DNA from: Verrucomicrobiota bacterium
Lineage (GTDB): Bacteria; Verrucomicrobiota; Verrucomicrobiia; CAIQCK01
Direction of reading: 5' to 3'
NCBI GenBank assembly: GCA_016222825.1
Contig: JACRQF010000012.1
Coordinates: 1-64,000, forward strand
Length of the DNA: 64,000 bases
Shown here: one piece after another, positions 16,190 to 25,350 of the stretch
Layout of the letters: each line of letters opens with the position of its first letter
Numbering within the stretch: the stretch's first letter is position 1
Notes under the pieces: model-generated
Told to the model about the DNA's origin: nothing
Database searches by the model: none
What the model saw: the letters and a program-made list of their open reading frames with translations, nothing else
Translations under genes and position numbers: made by a program

Positions 16190-17287
16190 TCACGGCTTTG
16201 GGAACGATGCCGGAACCACGACGACCGGCGCGGAGGGAGCGGAGGGGTCGGTTTGCAGGCTGGAGGAGGCGGCGGACGGCGCGGGGCGCGGCATGACACT
16301 CATGACGGCCTGCGTGGTCTGGTTGGAGCGCAGAAGCTGTATCTGGGGCTGGTCGCCGACGCGGAGGTAGAACATCGCCTCGGCCACGTCGTGCAAGAGG
16401 CGCGTCGGCTTCTGGTTGATGGAGAGCAGCAAATCGCCGGGACGGGCGCCGGCTTGTTCTGCGCTGGTGCCGGGGAACACCGTCTCAATCTGGATGGCGG
16501 GCTGGGGGGGGGCGTTGGTGGCGGCGAGCACTTGCACCTGGCGCACGTTGAGGCCGAGCGAGCCGTAGCGCGCTTCACCGAACTGCCGCAGGTCGGCGGC
16601 GACGCGCATTGCGGCGCGCGTCGGGAGCGCGAACGCCATCGAGGGCAGTTGCGTGGACGCGCCGAAGAGCACGCCGGCGACCTGGCCGCGCGCGTTCAAG
16701 AACGGCGCGCCGCTCTCGCCGGGATTGGTGTTCACGCGCGTCATCATCAGCGGCGTGTTGCGAAACATCGCCATCGAGCCGACGAAGCCGACCGACGGCG
16801 AGGCGGGCAGGTCGCCGGCGAAGCCAAGCATGATGACCAGCGAGCCGGGGTCGGCAGAGACTTTCTCGTCGAGCGGCAAGGCAGGGAACTGCACCTGTGG
16901 AGGCAAGCCGGTCACCCGCAACAGCGCGAGATTGCTCCGCTCGCGGTCCACACCGACGAGCTTCGCCTCGAATCGCTGGTTTTGCCATTCGATGAAAATC
17001 TTGTGCGCGCCCGCCACGACGCTGGCGGCGGTGAGAATTTCGCCCTTCGGGTCCACGAAGAAGCCGCTGCCGGCGCGCAGGCGCAACGCGCGCGGGTCGG
17101 CTTCCACGCCGCCGGCTTCGTCGGGCAGGATCGCCTTGACGCGGACGACGGCGGCAATGCTGCGGTTGCAGACGGCGACGACGGCGCGCTCGAAAGTCTG
17201 GACAGACAAGTCTTGCGCGCGCACCGGCATGAAGGCCGACAGCATCAGCAAGGCGCAGGCTGGCTTAGTAATTAAACGAAGCAGCAT
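16190..17287 (-). CDS. DegP-like PDZ protein, probable pseudoprotease
   Basis: 365 residues with a signal peptide (residues 1-24, A-Q-D after the core), a trypsin-like domain and one PDZ domain (about 265-345, P-G-T-S-A-E-Q-A-G-A-R-P-G-D-L-L). The usual T-N-x-H-V-V of DegP reads T-A-A-S-V-V, so the catalytic His is Ser. The usual T-D-L-A-V-L reads S-N-L-A-L-L, so the catalytic Asp is Asn. Only the Ser site remains, as G-E-S-G-A-P. Proteolysis is therefore unlikely, and a chaperone-like or sensing role in the envelope is inferred. The ATG at 17287 overlaps the end of the preceding gene by 23 nt and precedes the signal peptide. It is the distal gene of the sigma-factor operon. Confidence 0.8.
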   Translation of the reverse strand: MLLRLITKPACALLMLSAFMPVRAQDLSVQTFERAVVAVCNRSIAAVVRVKAILPDEAGGVEADPRALRLRAGSGFFVDPKGEILTAASVVAGAHKIFIEWQNQRFEAKLVGVDRERSNLALLRVTGLPPQVQFPALPLDEKVSADPGSLVIMLGFAGDLPASPSVGFVGSMAMFRNTPLMMTRVNTNPGESGAPFLNARGQVAGVLFGASTQLPSMAFALPTRAAMRVAADLRQFGEARYGSLGLNVRQVQVLAATNAPPQPAIQIETVFPGTSAEQAGARPGDLLLSINQKPTRLLHDVAEAMFYLRVGDQPQIQLLRSNQTTQAVMSVMPRPAPSAASSSLQTDPSAPSAPVVVVPASFPKP

Positions 17288-17969
17288 AAACTTTGGGCGT
17301 GATGTCCACGCGGTCCATGACGAAGTGAACGTTCGGCCGGCTCCCAATCGTGGGCACCAGCATCACGGCAGAGTCGGTTGCCTCTTCTTGCGGGACGTTG
17401 GCGCGCGCGTCGTCGTAGATGACCTGCACGGGGCGCTCCGGCGCGGCGGCGGCGATGATCGTCGGGGCAGGGGCGTGGGCGGTCACGGAAGCATCCCGGC
17501 GCTGCCAGTAGTTGTAGGACTGGATTGTCAGGACGAACGTGAGCGCAAAGGCGACACCGACCTGCGCGAAGGCAAGGGGACGCTCCGTGAGCGATTGACG
17601 GAGCCGCTCCCCAAACGCGACCGGATGCATCTGCTCCGCGAGCAGGCGGCGGTTCAGCCGCATCAGGAAGTTATCGAGGTAGGCAGGGGAAGGGTGCTCG
17701 TAACGCTTTAGCGACAGCAGCCGGCGCAACGCAGGAAACGCTTCATCGCCGGGGACGGCGGGCGCGATGCCGAGCGTCTCGCGCAGGCGCAGCCACCACG
17801 AGTTGGCGCGGCGGGCGGCGTCGGCGGCCTGTTCGTCGGCGAGCCGCTTGTGGAACTCGCCGAGGAAATTGTCCATCGTCTCCCGCGGCGGGCGCTCGGC
17901 GCGCTTCATGGCGAGCAACTTCCGCAGGTCGTCGAATTGAGGGTCGTTGGGTTGTGGCGTCTGTGGCAT
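17265..17969 (-). CDS. Single-pass membrane protein with internal duplication, possible anti-sigma factor
   Basis: 234 residues. The cytoplasmic part contains two copies of the same motif: residues about 12-46 (F-D-D-L-R-K-L-L-A-M-K-R...M-D-N-F-L...R-L-A-D-E-Q) and about 79-113 (F-P-A-L-R-R-L-L-S-L-K-R...L-D-N-F-L...R-L-L-A-E-Q). A single membrane helix follows (about 133-150), then a 75-residue periplasmic tail. Being 5 nt downstream of an ECF sigma gene and having cytoplasm-membrane-periplasm topology, it could be the cognate anti-sigma factor. It lacks the zinc-binding HxxxCxxC motif, so this is inference. Confidence 0.6.
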   Translation of the reverse strand: MPQTPQPNDPQFDDLRKLLAMKRAERPPRETMDNFLGEFHKRLADEQAADAARRANSWWLRLRETLGIAPAVPGDEAFPALRRLLSLKRYEHPSPAYLDNFLMRLNRRLLAEQMHPVAFGERLRQSLTERPLAFAQVGVAFALTFVLTIQSYNYWQRRDASVTAHAPAPTIIAAAAPERPVQVIYDDARANVPQEEATDSAVMLVPTIGSRPNVHFVMDRVDITPKVYAASFNY

Positions 17970-17974
17970 GTCGT

Positions 17975-18625
17975 TCAGCCCCTCTCTGGCAGATAGCGTT
18001 TCAACAGTTGCTGCAGTTGGAGCCGCGCGTAGTAGAGCCGCGAGCGGACGGTTCCTTCCGAGCTGTTGGTGATTTTGGCGATCTCGGCGTGCGAGAGGCC
18101 CTGGATGTCGTAGAGCGTGACGACGAGCCGGTGGTCCGGCGAAAGCTTTTGCAGGGCGGTGTTGAGCTGCTCCATCAGCTCGTTTGCGGCGACCTCGCTG
18201 GCCGGGCCGGCGCCGCTTGTGCGCTCGATGAAATCGGGGTCGTCCTGGATGCGCGCATCCACGTCGTCGAGGCTGAGATGGTTCTGCACGCGCCGGCGGC
18301 GGCTGTGGAGGAAGTTGATCGTGGTGTTGACGGCGATGCGATAGATCCAGGTGTAGAAAGTGGAGTCGCCTTTGAAGCGGTGGAGGTTCTTGTAGGCGCG
18401 GATGAACGTCTCCTGAGCGAGGTCGTTGGCGTCCTCGTGGTTGGAAGTCATGTGGTAGATGGTTCCGTAGATCCGCTGCTTGTAGCGCTCCACGAGTTCG
18501 TCAAACGCACCAGAGTCGTTGGCGCGGGCGCGCTCGACGAGCGCCGCGTCATCGCCGACGGCGGAAACCGGTTGTGCGGGAATATCTATCACTGTCTCCG
18601 CTGAAGTTACCAAGGCTGACAGCAT
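17975..18625 (-). CDS. ECF-type RNA polymerase sigma factor
   Basis: 216 residues. Region 2 is clear (about residues 40-105: A-F-D-E-L-V...H-E-D-A-N-D-L-A-Q-E-T-F-I-R-A-Y, then F-Y-T-W-I-Y-R-I-A-V-N). Region 4 is a helix-turn-helix (about 155-205: L-S-H-A-E-I-A-K-I-T-N-S-S-E-G-T-V-R-S-R-L). It directs polymerase to a stress regulon, probably envelope-related given the following membrane and PDZ genes. The ATG at 18625 is 2 nt after the stop of the phosphoribosyltransferase gene; an in-frame TTG at 18631 is less likely. Confidence 0.9.
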   Translation of the reverse strand: MLSALVTSAETVIDIPAQPVSAVGDDAALVERARANDSGAFDELVERYKQRIYGTIYHMTSNHEDANDLAQETFIRAYKNLHRFKGDSTFYTWIYRIAVNTTINFLHSRRRRVQNHLSLDDVDARIQDDPDFIERTSGAGPASEVAANELMEQLNTALQKLSPDHRLVVTLYDIQGLSHAEIAKITNSSEGTVRSRLYYARLQLQQLLKRYLPERG

Positions 18626-18627
18626 AA

Positions 18628-19674
18628 TCAACTCACCAGACGAAGCCGCGGGTTCGGCCGCAGCGCGCGCCCGACCTTGGCGCAGGGACGGCCGTTCACT
18701 TGGACGATGTCGGCGGTGAAATCAATCCGCCCCCGAAACAGGGCTGAACCTACGCCAACCACATCAAATGGAACCCGGTCTTTCACAAAGCGTTTCAACT
18801 TCTCGGCGGTGAAACCACCGCTAACGACGATTTTGACCCATCGGAAGCCGTTTTCGTTCAACGCCGCGCGCACTTTTCGCACCAACTCGGCGCAGACCCC
18901 GTGGCTTGCCGGGCCACGGCCCCGCACACTGCGGTCGCGTAGGTCGCCGGAGGTGTCCAGCCGCACGGCCCAAAGCCGCCGGCCGAGCGCGCGGGCGCAC
19001 GCCAGCGCGGTGCCGACGCAGTCGTTGTCCCAATCCACCAGCGCGATGCGGTTGACGCCGCGCTGGATATGCCGGTCAAACGCCTCCGTCGCTGCGACCG
19101 TGTCGCCCTCGTAGGCGGCGATCAAACCGTGTGGGATCGTCCCGATGCCCTTGCCGCGCCATAGAGCGGCGTTGGCGTCGGTGGAAACGCCCGCCGCGCC
19201 GCCGACCTTTGCCGCCCAACCGTCGCCGGGCTGGTTCAGCAGGTGGTCGAAGCGCGCCGAGAAGAAGAACACCGGTTTGCCGCTGGCGGCCTCGACGACC
19301 TCGCGGACGTTCGTGGCCACCGCGGAGCGCCGGCCGAGGATGCCGAGATAGACCGTCTCTAAGTGCGCGAACGTCGCGTAATCGCCCTCGATGGTCATCA
19401 CCGTGTCCCGCGCGCGCATCGGGTCGCCGTCGCGCAGGGCGCGGATGCGGAGCGCGCTCGGCTTGTCGGCGCAGAGCTTGAGGACGGCGATGGCCTCGTC
19501 GGCGCCGCAGACGATCCCGGCGCTGCGCGTGAAGACCTGCATCAACACGCGCGGGTGGTGGCCGTCGCGTTGGAGGATGCGGCGGGTGCGGGTGAAATAA
19601 GCGTCGGTGTAAAACCCGCGCCGGATGTCGGCCACCGGCAGGCGGAACACGCGGGGATCAAGCCGGGCTGTCAT
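18628..19674 (-). CDS. Nicotinate/quinolinate phosphoribosyltransferase-family protein
   Basis: 348 residues with the type II phosphoribosyltransferase barrel. Recognisable family pieces are R-G-F-Y-T-D-A-Y-F near the N terminus, the R-R-S-A-V-A-T-N segment (about 112-120), F-S-A-R-F-D-H, A-L-V-D-W-D-N-D (about 207), R-L-D-T-S-G-D (about 232) and the phosphate loop V-V-S-G-G-F...V-G-V-G-S. Such enzymes convert nicotinate or related bases to mononucleotides in NAD salvage. It is shorter than PncB-type enzymes and resembles the compact archaeal/bacterial NAPRTase-like group; the exact substrate is not certain. It lies between ispB-like and sigma genes in one leftward operon. Confidence 0.75.
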   Translation of the reverse strand: MTARLDPRVFRLPVADIRRGFYTDAYFTRTRRILQRDGHHPRVLMQVFTRSAGIVCGADEAIAVLKLCADKPSALRIRALRDGDPMRARDTVMTIEGDYATFAHLETVYLGILGRRSAVATNVREVVEAASGKPVFFFSARFDHLLNQPGDGWAAKVGGAAGVSTDANAALWRGKGIGTIPHGLIAAYEGDTVAATEAFDRHIQRGVNRIALVDWDNDCVGTALACARALGRRLWAVRLDTSGDLRDRSVRGRGPASHGVCAELVRKVRAALNENGFRWVKIVVSGGFTAEKLKRFVKDRVPFDVVGVGSALFRGRIDFTADIVQVNGRPCAKVGRALRPNPRLRLVS

Positions 19675-19689
19675 TGCGGCGGGCCGCCG

Positions 19690-20736
19690 TCACCGTGTCG
19701 GGGCGGGTGCGGCGGCGGGTTTGCCGCCGGAGAGGGCGAGACTGCGGCTCTGGAGGAAGAAGGCGAGGTTGCGCAGCGCGTTCTTGAACTCCGACGCCGG
19801 CAGCACCTTCAGCGAGTCCAGCGCCGTGTCCAGATAACGCTCGATCATCTCCAGCGATGCGTCGAGCGTGCGGTGCTTCACCACCAATGTCGCCAGCCGG
19901 GCCGCGCCTTGGATGGAATAGCTCGTCAGGTCAATCGAGATCTGGTCGCGCTCGGCCTCGCTGGCGCGGCGCAGCAGCGTCAGGATCGGCAGCGTCAGCT
20001 TGCCCTTGTTCAAGTCCGTGCCGAGGGACTTGCCGGCCTCGTTCTCCTGCTCGAAGATGTCCACGCAGTCATCATAAATCTGATACGCGATGCCGAGCGC
20101 CATGCCGTAGGCGCGCAACGACTGCCGCACGGGCACGGCCGCGCCGCTGAGAAACGCCCCCAGCTCGCACGAGACCGCGAACAGTTCCGCCGTCTTCATC
20201 TCCACAAACTTCAGGTAATCCTCGATGGACAGCTCCAGGTCGAACCGCCGCTGGGTCTGCAGGATCTCGCCCTCGCAGACGACGTTCGTCGCGTGCGCGA
20301 TCCGCCGGCAGACCTCCATGTCTGGGAACTCCGTCGCCAGCTTCAGCGCATGGGCGAAGAGGCAGTCGCCGAGCAGCACGGAGATTTCGTTGCCCCAGCG
20401 CGCGCTCACCGTCAGCTTGTGCCGGCGCATCGTCGCCCCGTCCATGATGTCGTCATGCACGAGCGTGGCCAGATGGATCATCTCGGCGATCACGGCCATC
20501 GTGATGTGGAAATCGTTGAGCGTCCCGCAAGCGCCGCCGCTGAGCAACGCCAGCGCCGGCCGGAGCCGCTTGCCCTGCGTGCCGAGCGCGTAGCGGACGT
20601 AATCGCTCACGCCCGGCTCGAACGCGCCGACTTGCTGGGCCAGCCGTTGTTCCACCTTGCCCAACGCCGGCTCAATCGGCCCGATCACCTTGCTGAACTT
20701 GAATCCGCCGCGCACGCGTTCCGCTGCCGTTGACAT
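19690..20736 (-). CDS. Polyprenyl diphosphate synthase (octaprenyl-type)
   Basis: 348 residues, full length for trans-polyprenyl synthases. The first Asp-rich motif is L-V-H-D-D-I-M-D (about 98-105; the G-A-T-M-R-R-H that follows is typical of IspB-like long-chain enzymes). The second is Y-D-D-C-V-D (about 228). The G-K-R-L-R-P substrate motif is at about 53-58 and G-K-L-T-L-P at about 248. It makes the isoprenoid tail of menaquinone or ubiquinone in the cytoplasm. It is the first gene of a leftward run leading into NAPRTase and the sigma factor. Confidence 0.9.
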   Translation of the reverse strand: MSTAAERVRGGFKFSKVIGPIEPALGKVEQRLAQQVGAFEPGVSDYVRYALGTQGKRLRPALALLSGGACGTLNDFHITMAVIAEMIHLATLVHDDIMDGATMRRHKLTVSARWGNEISVLLGDCLFAHALKLATEFPDMEVCRRIAHATNVVCEGEILQTQRRFDLELSIEDYLKFVEMKTAELFAVSCELGAFLSGAAVPVRQSLRAYGMALGIAYQIYDDCVDIFEQENEAGKSLGTDLNKGKLTLPILTLLRRASEAERDQISIDLTSYSIQGAARLATLVVKHRTLDASLEMIERYLDTALDSLKVLPASEFKNALRNLAFFLQSRSLALSGGKPAAAPAPTR

Positions 20737-20891
20737 AAGGCCCGCACTCTAAAAACCCCAGCCCCGCCCCGCAAGAGTAAAAGCGAGTGCAGCAGTGTTG
20801 GCGTCGGCGGTCAGGGTTGTTCCTTGCGCGCGGATAGCTAAGAACGAATACCAGCCAGCGTCAGGCGAGGCCGGAGAGCGCGGTGAAACAA

Positions 20892-23800
20892 CTATTTTGC
20901 GGCGACCTTTTTGATGTCGGTGTCGCAGACGACGCGGAAGCCGACGTTGAAGACGCGCTGCCATGGCGGATAGCTGAGGCGAAACGCGGAGCGGGCACGC
21001 AACGGCCGGTCATAGAACGAGCCGCCGCGCACGACCTTGGGGCCGTCGGGCGAGCCGCTGTCGCGGCCGTCGGCGGCGTAGGGGTAGGGCGCGTAGGTGG
21101 TGAGCGTCCACTCGGCGGCATTGCCGTGCATATCGTGGAGGCCCCACGCGTTCGGCGGGTATTTGCCGGCGTTGCCGGCGACGATCTCGCCGTCGTTGAT
21201 GTTGGCCATTGCGGGAATCCACTTGGGCGAGTCGCCGCGGCAGAGGTTGTGCAGGCGCTCGTCGGCGAGGTTGGCGAGCTTGGCGAAGTCGGTGGTGCAA
21301 TCGCCGAAGTTCAGCGGTGTCGCGGTGCCGGCGCGGCAGGCGTATTCCCACTGCGCCTCGGTCGGGAGCGTGAACTTGCGGCCGGTCTTCATCGAGAGCC
21401 ACGCGCAGAACTCCATCGCCCGGTTCCACGAGACGCGGATGACGGGCTGCTTGGCGGTGTTGGCGGCGACGCCGCGGGTGTTCTGGTCCTTGTTGAATGC
21501 GCTGATGTAGCCGTTGTCGTGCGCCGGGTCGAACGCGGCGAATTGCTCGACGGTGACTTCGTGCGCGCCCATGTAGAACGGCTTCTCGATCTTCACGGTG
21601 GTCTGTGGTTGTTCGTCGGTGCAACCAGCGACGTCACCCATGACGAACTCGCCGGCGGGGATGAGCGCGAGGTCGAGCGAGATGTTGGGAGCGAGTTCCA
21701 GTTTGGTTTGAGGCGGCGCGCCGACGGCGGCTTGGCGGCGCTTGGCTTCGGCGGAATCAAACGGCCAACCCGCTGCATTTTGAATTTTAGATTTTGGATT
21801 TTGGATTGGTTCGGGTTTGAGGAACTGGATTGGGTCGCGTTTAATCTCGAAGATGGCTTCGGGGTCGGTGGGGTTGTTGGCGTAGCGGGTGCGGAACTCG
21901 ATCCGGCGCGTGTGGTAGTTCTCCTTGATCGGCTGGTGCTCGCCCCAAGTGCCGTGGTCGGGGACGTTGAGGTCAATCCACGTGATGAGCCGGTCCCAAG
22001 CTTCGGCGTCGAGCTTCACGTTGTGATGGCCTTTCTTCAGCATCTGCACCAGCTCGCTGGTGTCGGCGTTCCACTCCAGCGGCACCGGCAGATGATAGTC
22101 GCTCTCCGGGCCGGGGCGGCGCACGAACGGATGCAGCGCCAGATAGGACGGCGTGAAGTTGCGCCAACCGTTCTGCGGCTTTGCGGTGAAGTCAGGGACG
22201 CTCTTCGCTGCGGCAGTCTGCTCGTTGTGGCAGCCGACGCAGAAGCGGTCGAGCACCGGCTGGACCTCACGCTTGAAGCTGAAGCCGCGAGCGGGGCCGC
22301 GCCACGGTTGGATTTCCACGGGCGACTTGGTCATCGCAACACCTTGTTTCGTCAGCGGCGTGGAGTTTGGATCTTCGTGGCAGCCGACGCACGAGACTTT
22401 CTCGCCGGGCATGGCGGTGAACCAACTGCGCATGACTTGCAGCGCCTTGCCGTCCTTGTCGAGCGGCTGGACGGCGATGGGTGTGTTGGCGGGAACTTTG
22501 AAGACCGCCGAGCCGTCTTCCTCGACCGGCACCGTGCCGAGGATGCGATGCACGTCCCACGGGCCGTCCACGCCGACGTGGATGTGGCCGCCCATGCGGC
22601 GATAGGTGTAGTGCGGCTCGAAGACGCGAAGTGATTTCACCGCGCCGCGCGGCACACCGGCGAGGCCGGGGCCGGCGTAGATGTCACTGAGATAGACGAT
22701 GCCTTCGTTGCTGGCGAGGTCCACACGGTCGGGAATGACCGGCGGGCGCGGCGTCTTGCGGAACGGCACCGGCTCCAGCAACGCGTAGTCGCTGTCCTCG
22801 CGGATGAGCACGGCGTTGTCGAACACGTCCACGAGGTAGATGCCCCACGGTGACTGCTGCGTCGGCTGCATCGAGACGAGGAAGTATTTTCCGCTGAGCG
22901 GATAGGGGTGGAGGAACTTCGGCCAGGAGTCGTTGACGAGCGTGTCGCGGATGATCGGCTCGACGGCTTTGGCGTGGCCGGGGATGCGCTGGATGGCGCC
23001 GGCGGATTCGTTGCGGCCTTTGCTGACGTCGAAGAGGACCATCTCGCCCATGCGCGGCACGCCGTGGTGGCCGGAGATGATGGCGACGACGCGGTTCGGG
23101 TCGTCGGGAACCTGGCGCGCGTAGAAGATGGAATTGGGCCAGTAGGAGTTGCTGCCGTAATGGACCATCTGGCCGGTGCCATCGGGGTTCATGTGGAAGA
23201 GCAGCCGCGTGAAGTAATGCGGTGTGTCGGTGTATTCCCAACGGCTGTAGAGCACGCGGCCGTCAGCGAGGACGGTCGGGCACCAGTTGTGTTCCTGGTC
23301 GAAGCAAAGCTGGCGGATGGTCTTGCCGTCGGTGTCCATGCGGCAGAGGTTGGCCACCGAGTCTCCGCCGCCGACGCACGGGACGCCGGCGAACGTGCAG
23401 GTGGAATCGAAGAGGATGCGACCGTCGGGGAGGTAGCACGGATCGTAGTAGTCAACGTCCGGCTCATCGGGCGTGCGCTGGCGGAGATTCTTGCCGTCGG
23501 CGTCCATCTCGAAGACGTGCCAGCGGTTCTGCGAGCCGATGGAGGAGAAGAGCATCTTGTCGGCGTCGAAGTTCAGGTCCACGTCGCCGACGAAAACCTT
23601 TTTCTCCGGCCGGTAGAGCGTGGTGAGCTTGCCGTCGGGACGGACCGGCGAGAGCGTGGCAATCTCGTTGTCGAAGCCCTGGCGGGCGAGGGCGCAGTTG
23701 CCTTGCCAGTTCTGAGGCAAGCCGAGCATATCGGGGCGTCGCTTGATGACAAGCAGGCGCTCGAAGTCGAGCAGCGGGTTGGCCAGCAACGCCTCGCGTT

Positions 23801-24911
23801 GGAGCGCACGCAGTTCGCCGGCGAGCAACGCCGCACGGTCGGCGGTGGCGACGGGATCCTTGGCGGCGGCTGCCGTCAACTCATCGGCGGTCTTCTTGAG
23901 CGTCTCGAGCTTCGCGAGAAACTGCGGAGCGTTCGGATACTTGTCGCCGAAGGTCTTGGCGAGGTCATTGACGGCGAGGCGCAACGGCTCGAACTGGAAA
24001 TTGCGAACGGCATTTAGGGCGTCGCTGGTGACGCGGGATCGGTAGTAGAATTCGCGCAGCGCGGCGAGATCGGCGGACTTCTTAGCTTGCTCGGCGAGCG
24101 GGGCGACGGTGATGGCGCGCTGGTAGCGCCGCGCCAGTTCGGTTAGGCCGGCGACGGCGATGTTGCCGCTCCAGAGGTTGTCCTCGCGCTCCCAATTCAT
24201 CTGGCGGAGTGCGGCGGGGTCGCCGAAGTCGCGGCGGAGGAGGCTCCAGATTTGCTGGCGCTCGTGCTCGCCTTGCTGGCGATGGCGGGCAATGCCGGCG
24301 ATGGAGAAGTAGAAGCTGTAGTCGCCGCTGATGTTGTTGACGCGCAGCAGGAGATGGTTCTCGCCGGGCTTGAGGTCGAGCTTCACGGTGCCACCGCTCG
24401 ACGGCGAGAAGGTGGGAACGTCTTTGGCAAGGACGCGGTTGCCGTTGAACCAGACCTGCATGCCGTCGTCGGCCCCGAAGTGGCCGGTGATGTAGCAGGG
24501 CTGCTTGGCGGTGATCGTCCGGTAGATGTAGATGACCGCGGAGGAGCCGCCGCGAAGCTTGGTGGTTTCGCCGTCGGCCCAGTCGGGATGCAGCTCCCAA
24601 CGGAGTTTGCCGCCATCGTAGCTGGCGGCGAGATCCACTTTCTCTTGGGGCGGGAAGACGTCATTGAAGCCGTGTGGCGTCTTGCCTTGGAACGGCCCGA
24701 CGGCGTGCCACGGGCCGATCTCGACGCCTTTGGGCAGCGCGGCGGCGTAGGCGCGGCGGGTTTGCTCGGTCTCATGGCGGAGCAGCGCCTCTTGCGAAGC
24801 AGACATCGAATTCTGCCAAGTGTCCTTGCGGACGTAGTAGGGCGGGTCGCCGGCGAGGGCCAAGGACGCGGCGAGCAGCCACACGGAAAGGGCGAAGCGA
24901 GTGTGTTTCAT
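20892..24911 (-). CDS. Secreted multidomain cytochrome: hydrazine-synthase-alpha-like propeller plus SUMF domain
   Basis: 1339 residues. After a signal peptide (1-20) comes a jelly-roll/PA14-like segment (about 45-215), a helical part (about 220-430), a WD40-like propeller resembling the N-terminal part of hydrazine synthase alpha (about 440-800), and two haem sites, C-V-G-C-H-E (about 838) and C-V-G-C-H-N (about 889). A formylglycine-generating-enzyme/SUMF1-fold domain runs from about 1080 to 1338. That domain ends R-G-G-S-F-Y-D rather than with the Cys of sulfatase-activating enzymes, so it is probably a binding or lectin-like module. Such chimeras are typical of Planctomycetes/Verrucomicrobia, with unknown electron-transfer or carbohydrate roles. 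The ATG at 24911 precedes the signal peptide. Confidence 0.75.
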   Translation of the reverse strand: MKHTRFALSVWLLAASLALAGDPPYYVRKDTWQNSMSASQEALLRHETEQTRRAYAAALPKGVEIGPWHAVGPFQGKTPHGFNDVFPPQEKVDLAASYDGGKLRWELHPDWADGETTKLRGGSSAVIYIYRTITAKQPCYITGHFGADDGMQVWFNGNRVLAKDVPTFSPSSGGTVKLDLKPGENHLLLRVNNISGDYSFYFSIAGIARHRQQGEHERQQIWSLLRRDFGDPAALRQMNWEREDNLWSGNIAVAGLTELARRYQRAITVAPLAEQAKKSADLAALREFYYRSRVTSDALNAVRNFQFEPLRLAVNDLAKTFGDKYPNAPQFLAKLETLKKTADELTAAAAKDPVATADRAALLAGELRALQREALLANPLLDFERLLVIKRRPDMLGLPQNWQGNCALARQGFDNEIATLSPVRPDGKLTTLYRPEKKVFVGDVDLNFDADKMLFSSIGSQNRWHVFEMDADGKNLRQRTPDEPDVDYYDPCYLPDGRILFDSTCTFAGVPCVGGGDSVANLCRMDTDGKTIRQLCFDQEHNWCPTVLADGRVLYSRWEYTDTPHYFTRLLFHMNPDGTGQMVHYGSNSYWPNSIFYARQVPDDPNRVVAIISGHHGVPRMGEMVLFDVSKGRNESAGAIQRIPGHAKAVEPIIRDTLVNDSWPKFLHPYPLSGKYFLVSMQPTQQSPWGIYLVDVFDNAVLIREDSDYALLEPVPFRKTPRPPVIPDRVDLASNEGIVYLSDIYAGPGLAGVPRGAVKSLRVFEPHYTYRRMGGHIHVGVDGPWDVHRILGTVPVEEDGSAVFKVPANTPIAVQPLDKDGKALQVMRSWFTAMPGEKVSCVGCHEDPNSTPLTKQGVAMTKSPVEIQPWRGPARGFSFKREVQPVLDRFCVGCHNEQTAAAKSVPDFTAKPQNGWRNFTPSYLALHPFVRRPGPESDYHLPVPLEWNADTSELVQMLKKGHHNVKLDAEAWDRLITWIDLNVPDHGTWGEHQPIKENYHTRRIEFRTRYANNPTDPEAIFEIKRDPIQFLKPEPIQNPKSKIQNAAGWPFDSAEAKRRQAAVGAPPQTKLELAPNISLDLALIPAGEFVMGDVAGCTDEQPQTTVKIEKPFYMGAHEVTVEQFAAFDPAHDNGYISAFNKDQNTRGVAANTAKQPVIRVSWNRAMEFCAWLSMKTGRKFTLPTEAQWEYACRAGTATPLNFGDCTTDFAKLANLADERLHNLCRGDSPKWIPAMANINDGEIVAGNAGKYPPNAWGLHDMHGNAAEWTLTTYAPYPYAADGRDSGSPDGPKVVRGGSFYDRPLRARSAFRLSYPPWQRVFNVGFRVVCDTDIKKVAAK

Positions 24912-24983
24912 GAGCGGCGTCATCCAGATTTGGGGCGACATTCTAGTTGAAAAGCGCGGGCGCTCAATACAATGTTTGCGGCG

Positions 24984-25346
24984 ATGCTAGTCACCTTGCT
25001 CAAATCCAAGATTCACCGCGCGACCGTGACCGGTTCGAGCGTGAACTACGAAGGCAGCCTGACGATAGACCTGGAGTTGATGGAGAAGGTCGGGCTGGTG
25101 CCCTACGAGCGCATTCTGGCCAGCAACATGGCCAACGGCGCGCGGTTCGAGACCTACGCCATTCCCGGTGATCGCGGCAAGCGGCAGATCATACTCAACG
25201 GCGCCACCGCCCATCTCGGCAAGGCCGGCGACCGGCTCACGATCATGAGCTTTATCGAGGTGGAGCCGAAGCTGGCGCGCGACTGGAAGCCAAAGGTGAT
25301 CGTCGTTGACACGAAGAACCACGTCGTCACCGAGCGGGGCATCTGA
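24984..25346 (+). CDS. panD: Aspartate 1-decarboxylase, pyruvoyl-dependent
   Basis: 120 residues from this start, the normal length. The self-cleavage site G-S lies in Y-E-G-S-L-T-I-D (about residue 24); the new Ser becomes the pyruvoyl group. The N terminus L-L-K-S-K-I-H-R-A aligns with the PanD family, which favours the ATG at 24984 over the one at 24972. It makes beta-alanine for pantothenate and coenzyme A. It is divergent from the large cytochrome gene and ends 5 nt before the end of the convergent membrane-protein gene. Confidence 0.95.
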   Translation: MLVTLLKSKIHRATVTGSSVNYEGSLTIDLELMEKVGLVPYERILASNMANGARFETYAIPGDRGKRQIILNGATAHLGKAGDRLTIMSFIEVEPKLARDWKPKVIVVDTKNHVVTERGI

Positions 25347-25350
25347 CCCG

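Noticed and set aside
20892-21670. SUMF domain as an active formylglycine-generating enzyme
   Set aside because: The expected catalytic Cys after R-G-G-S-F is absent, and the domain is part of a secreted cytochrome.
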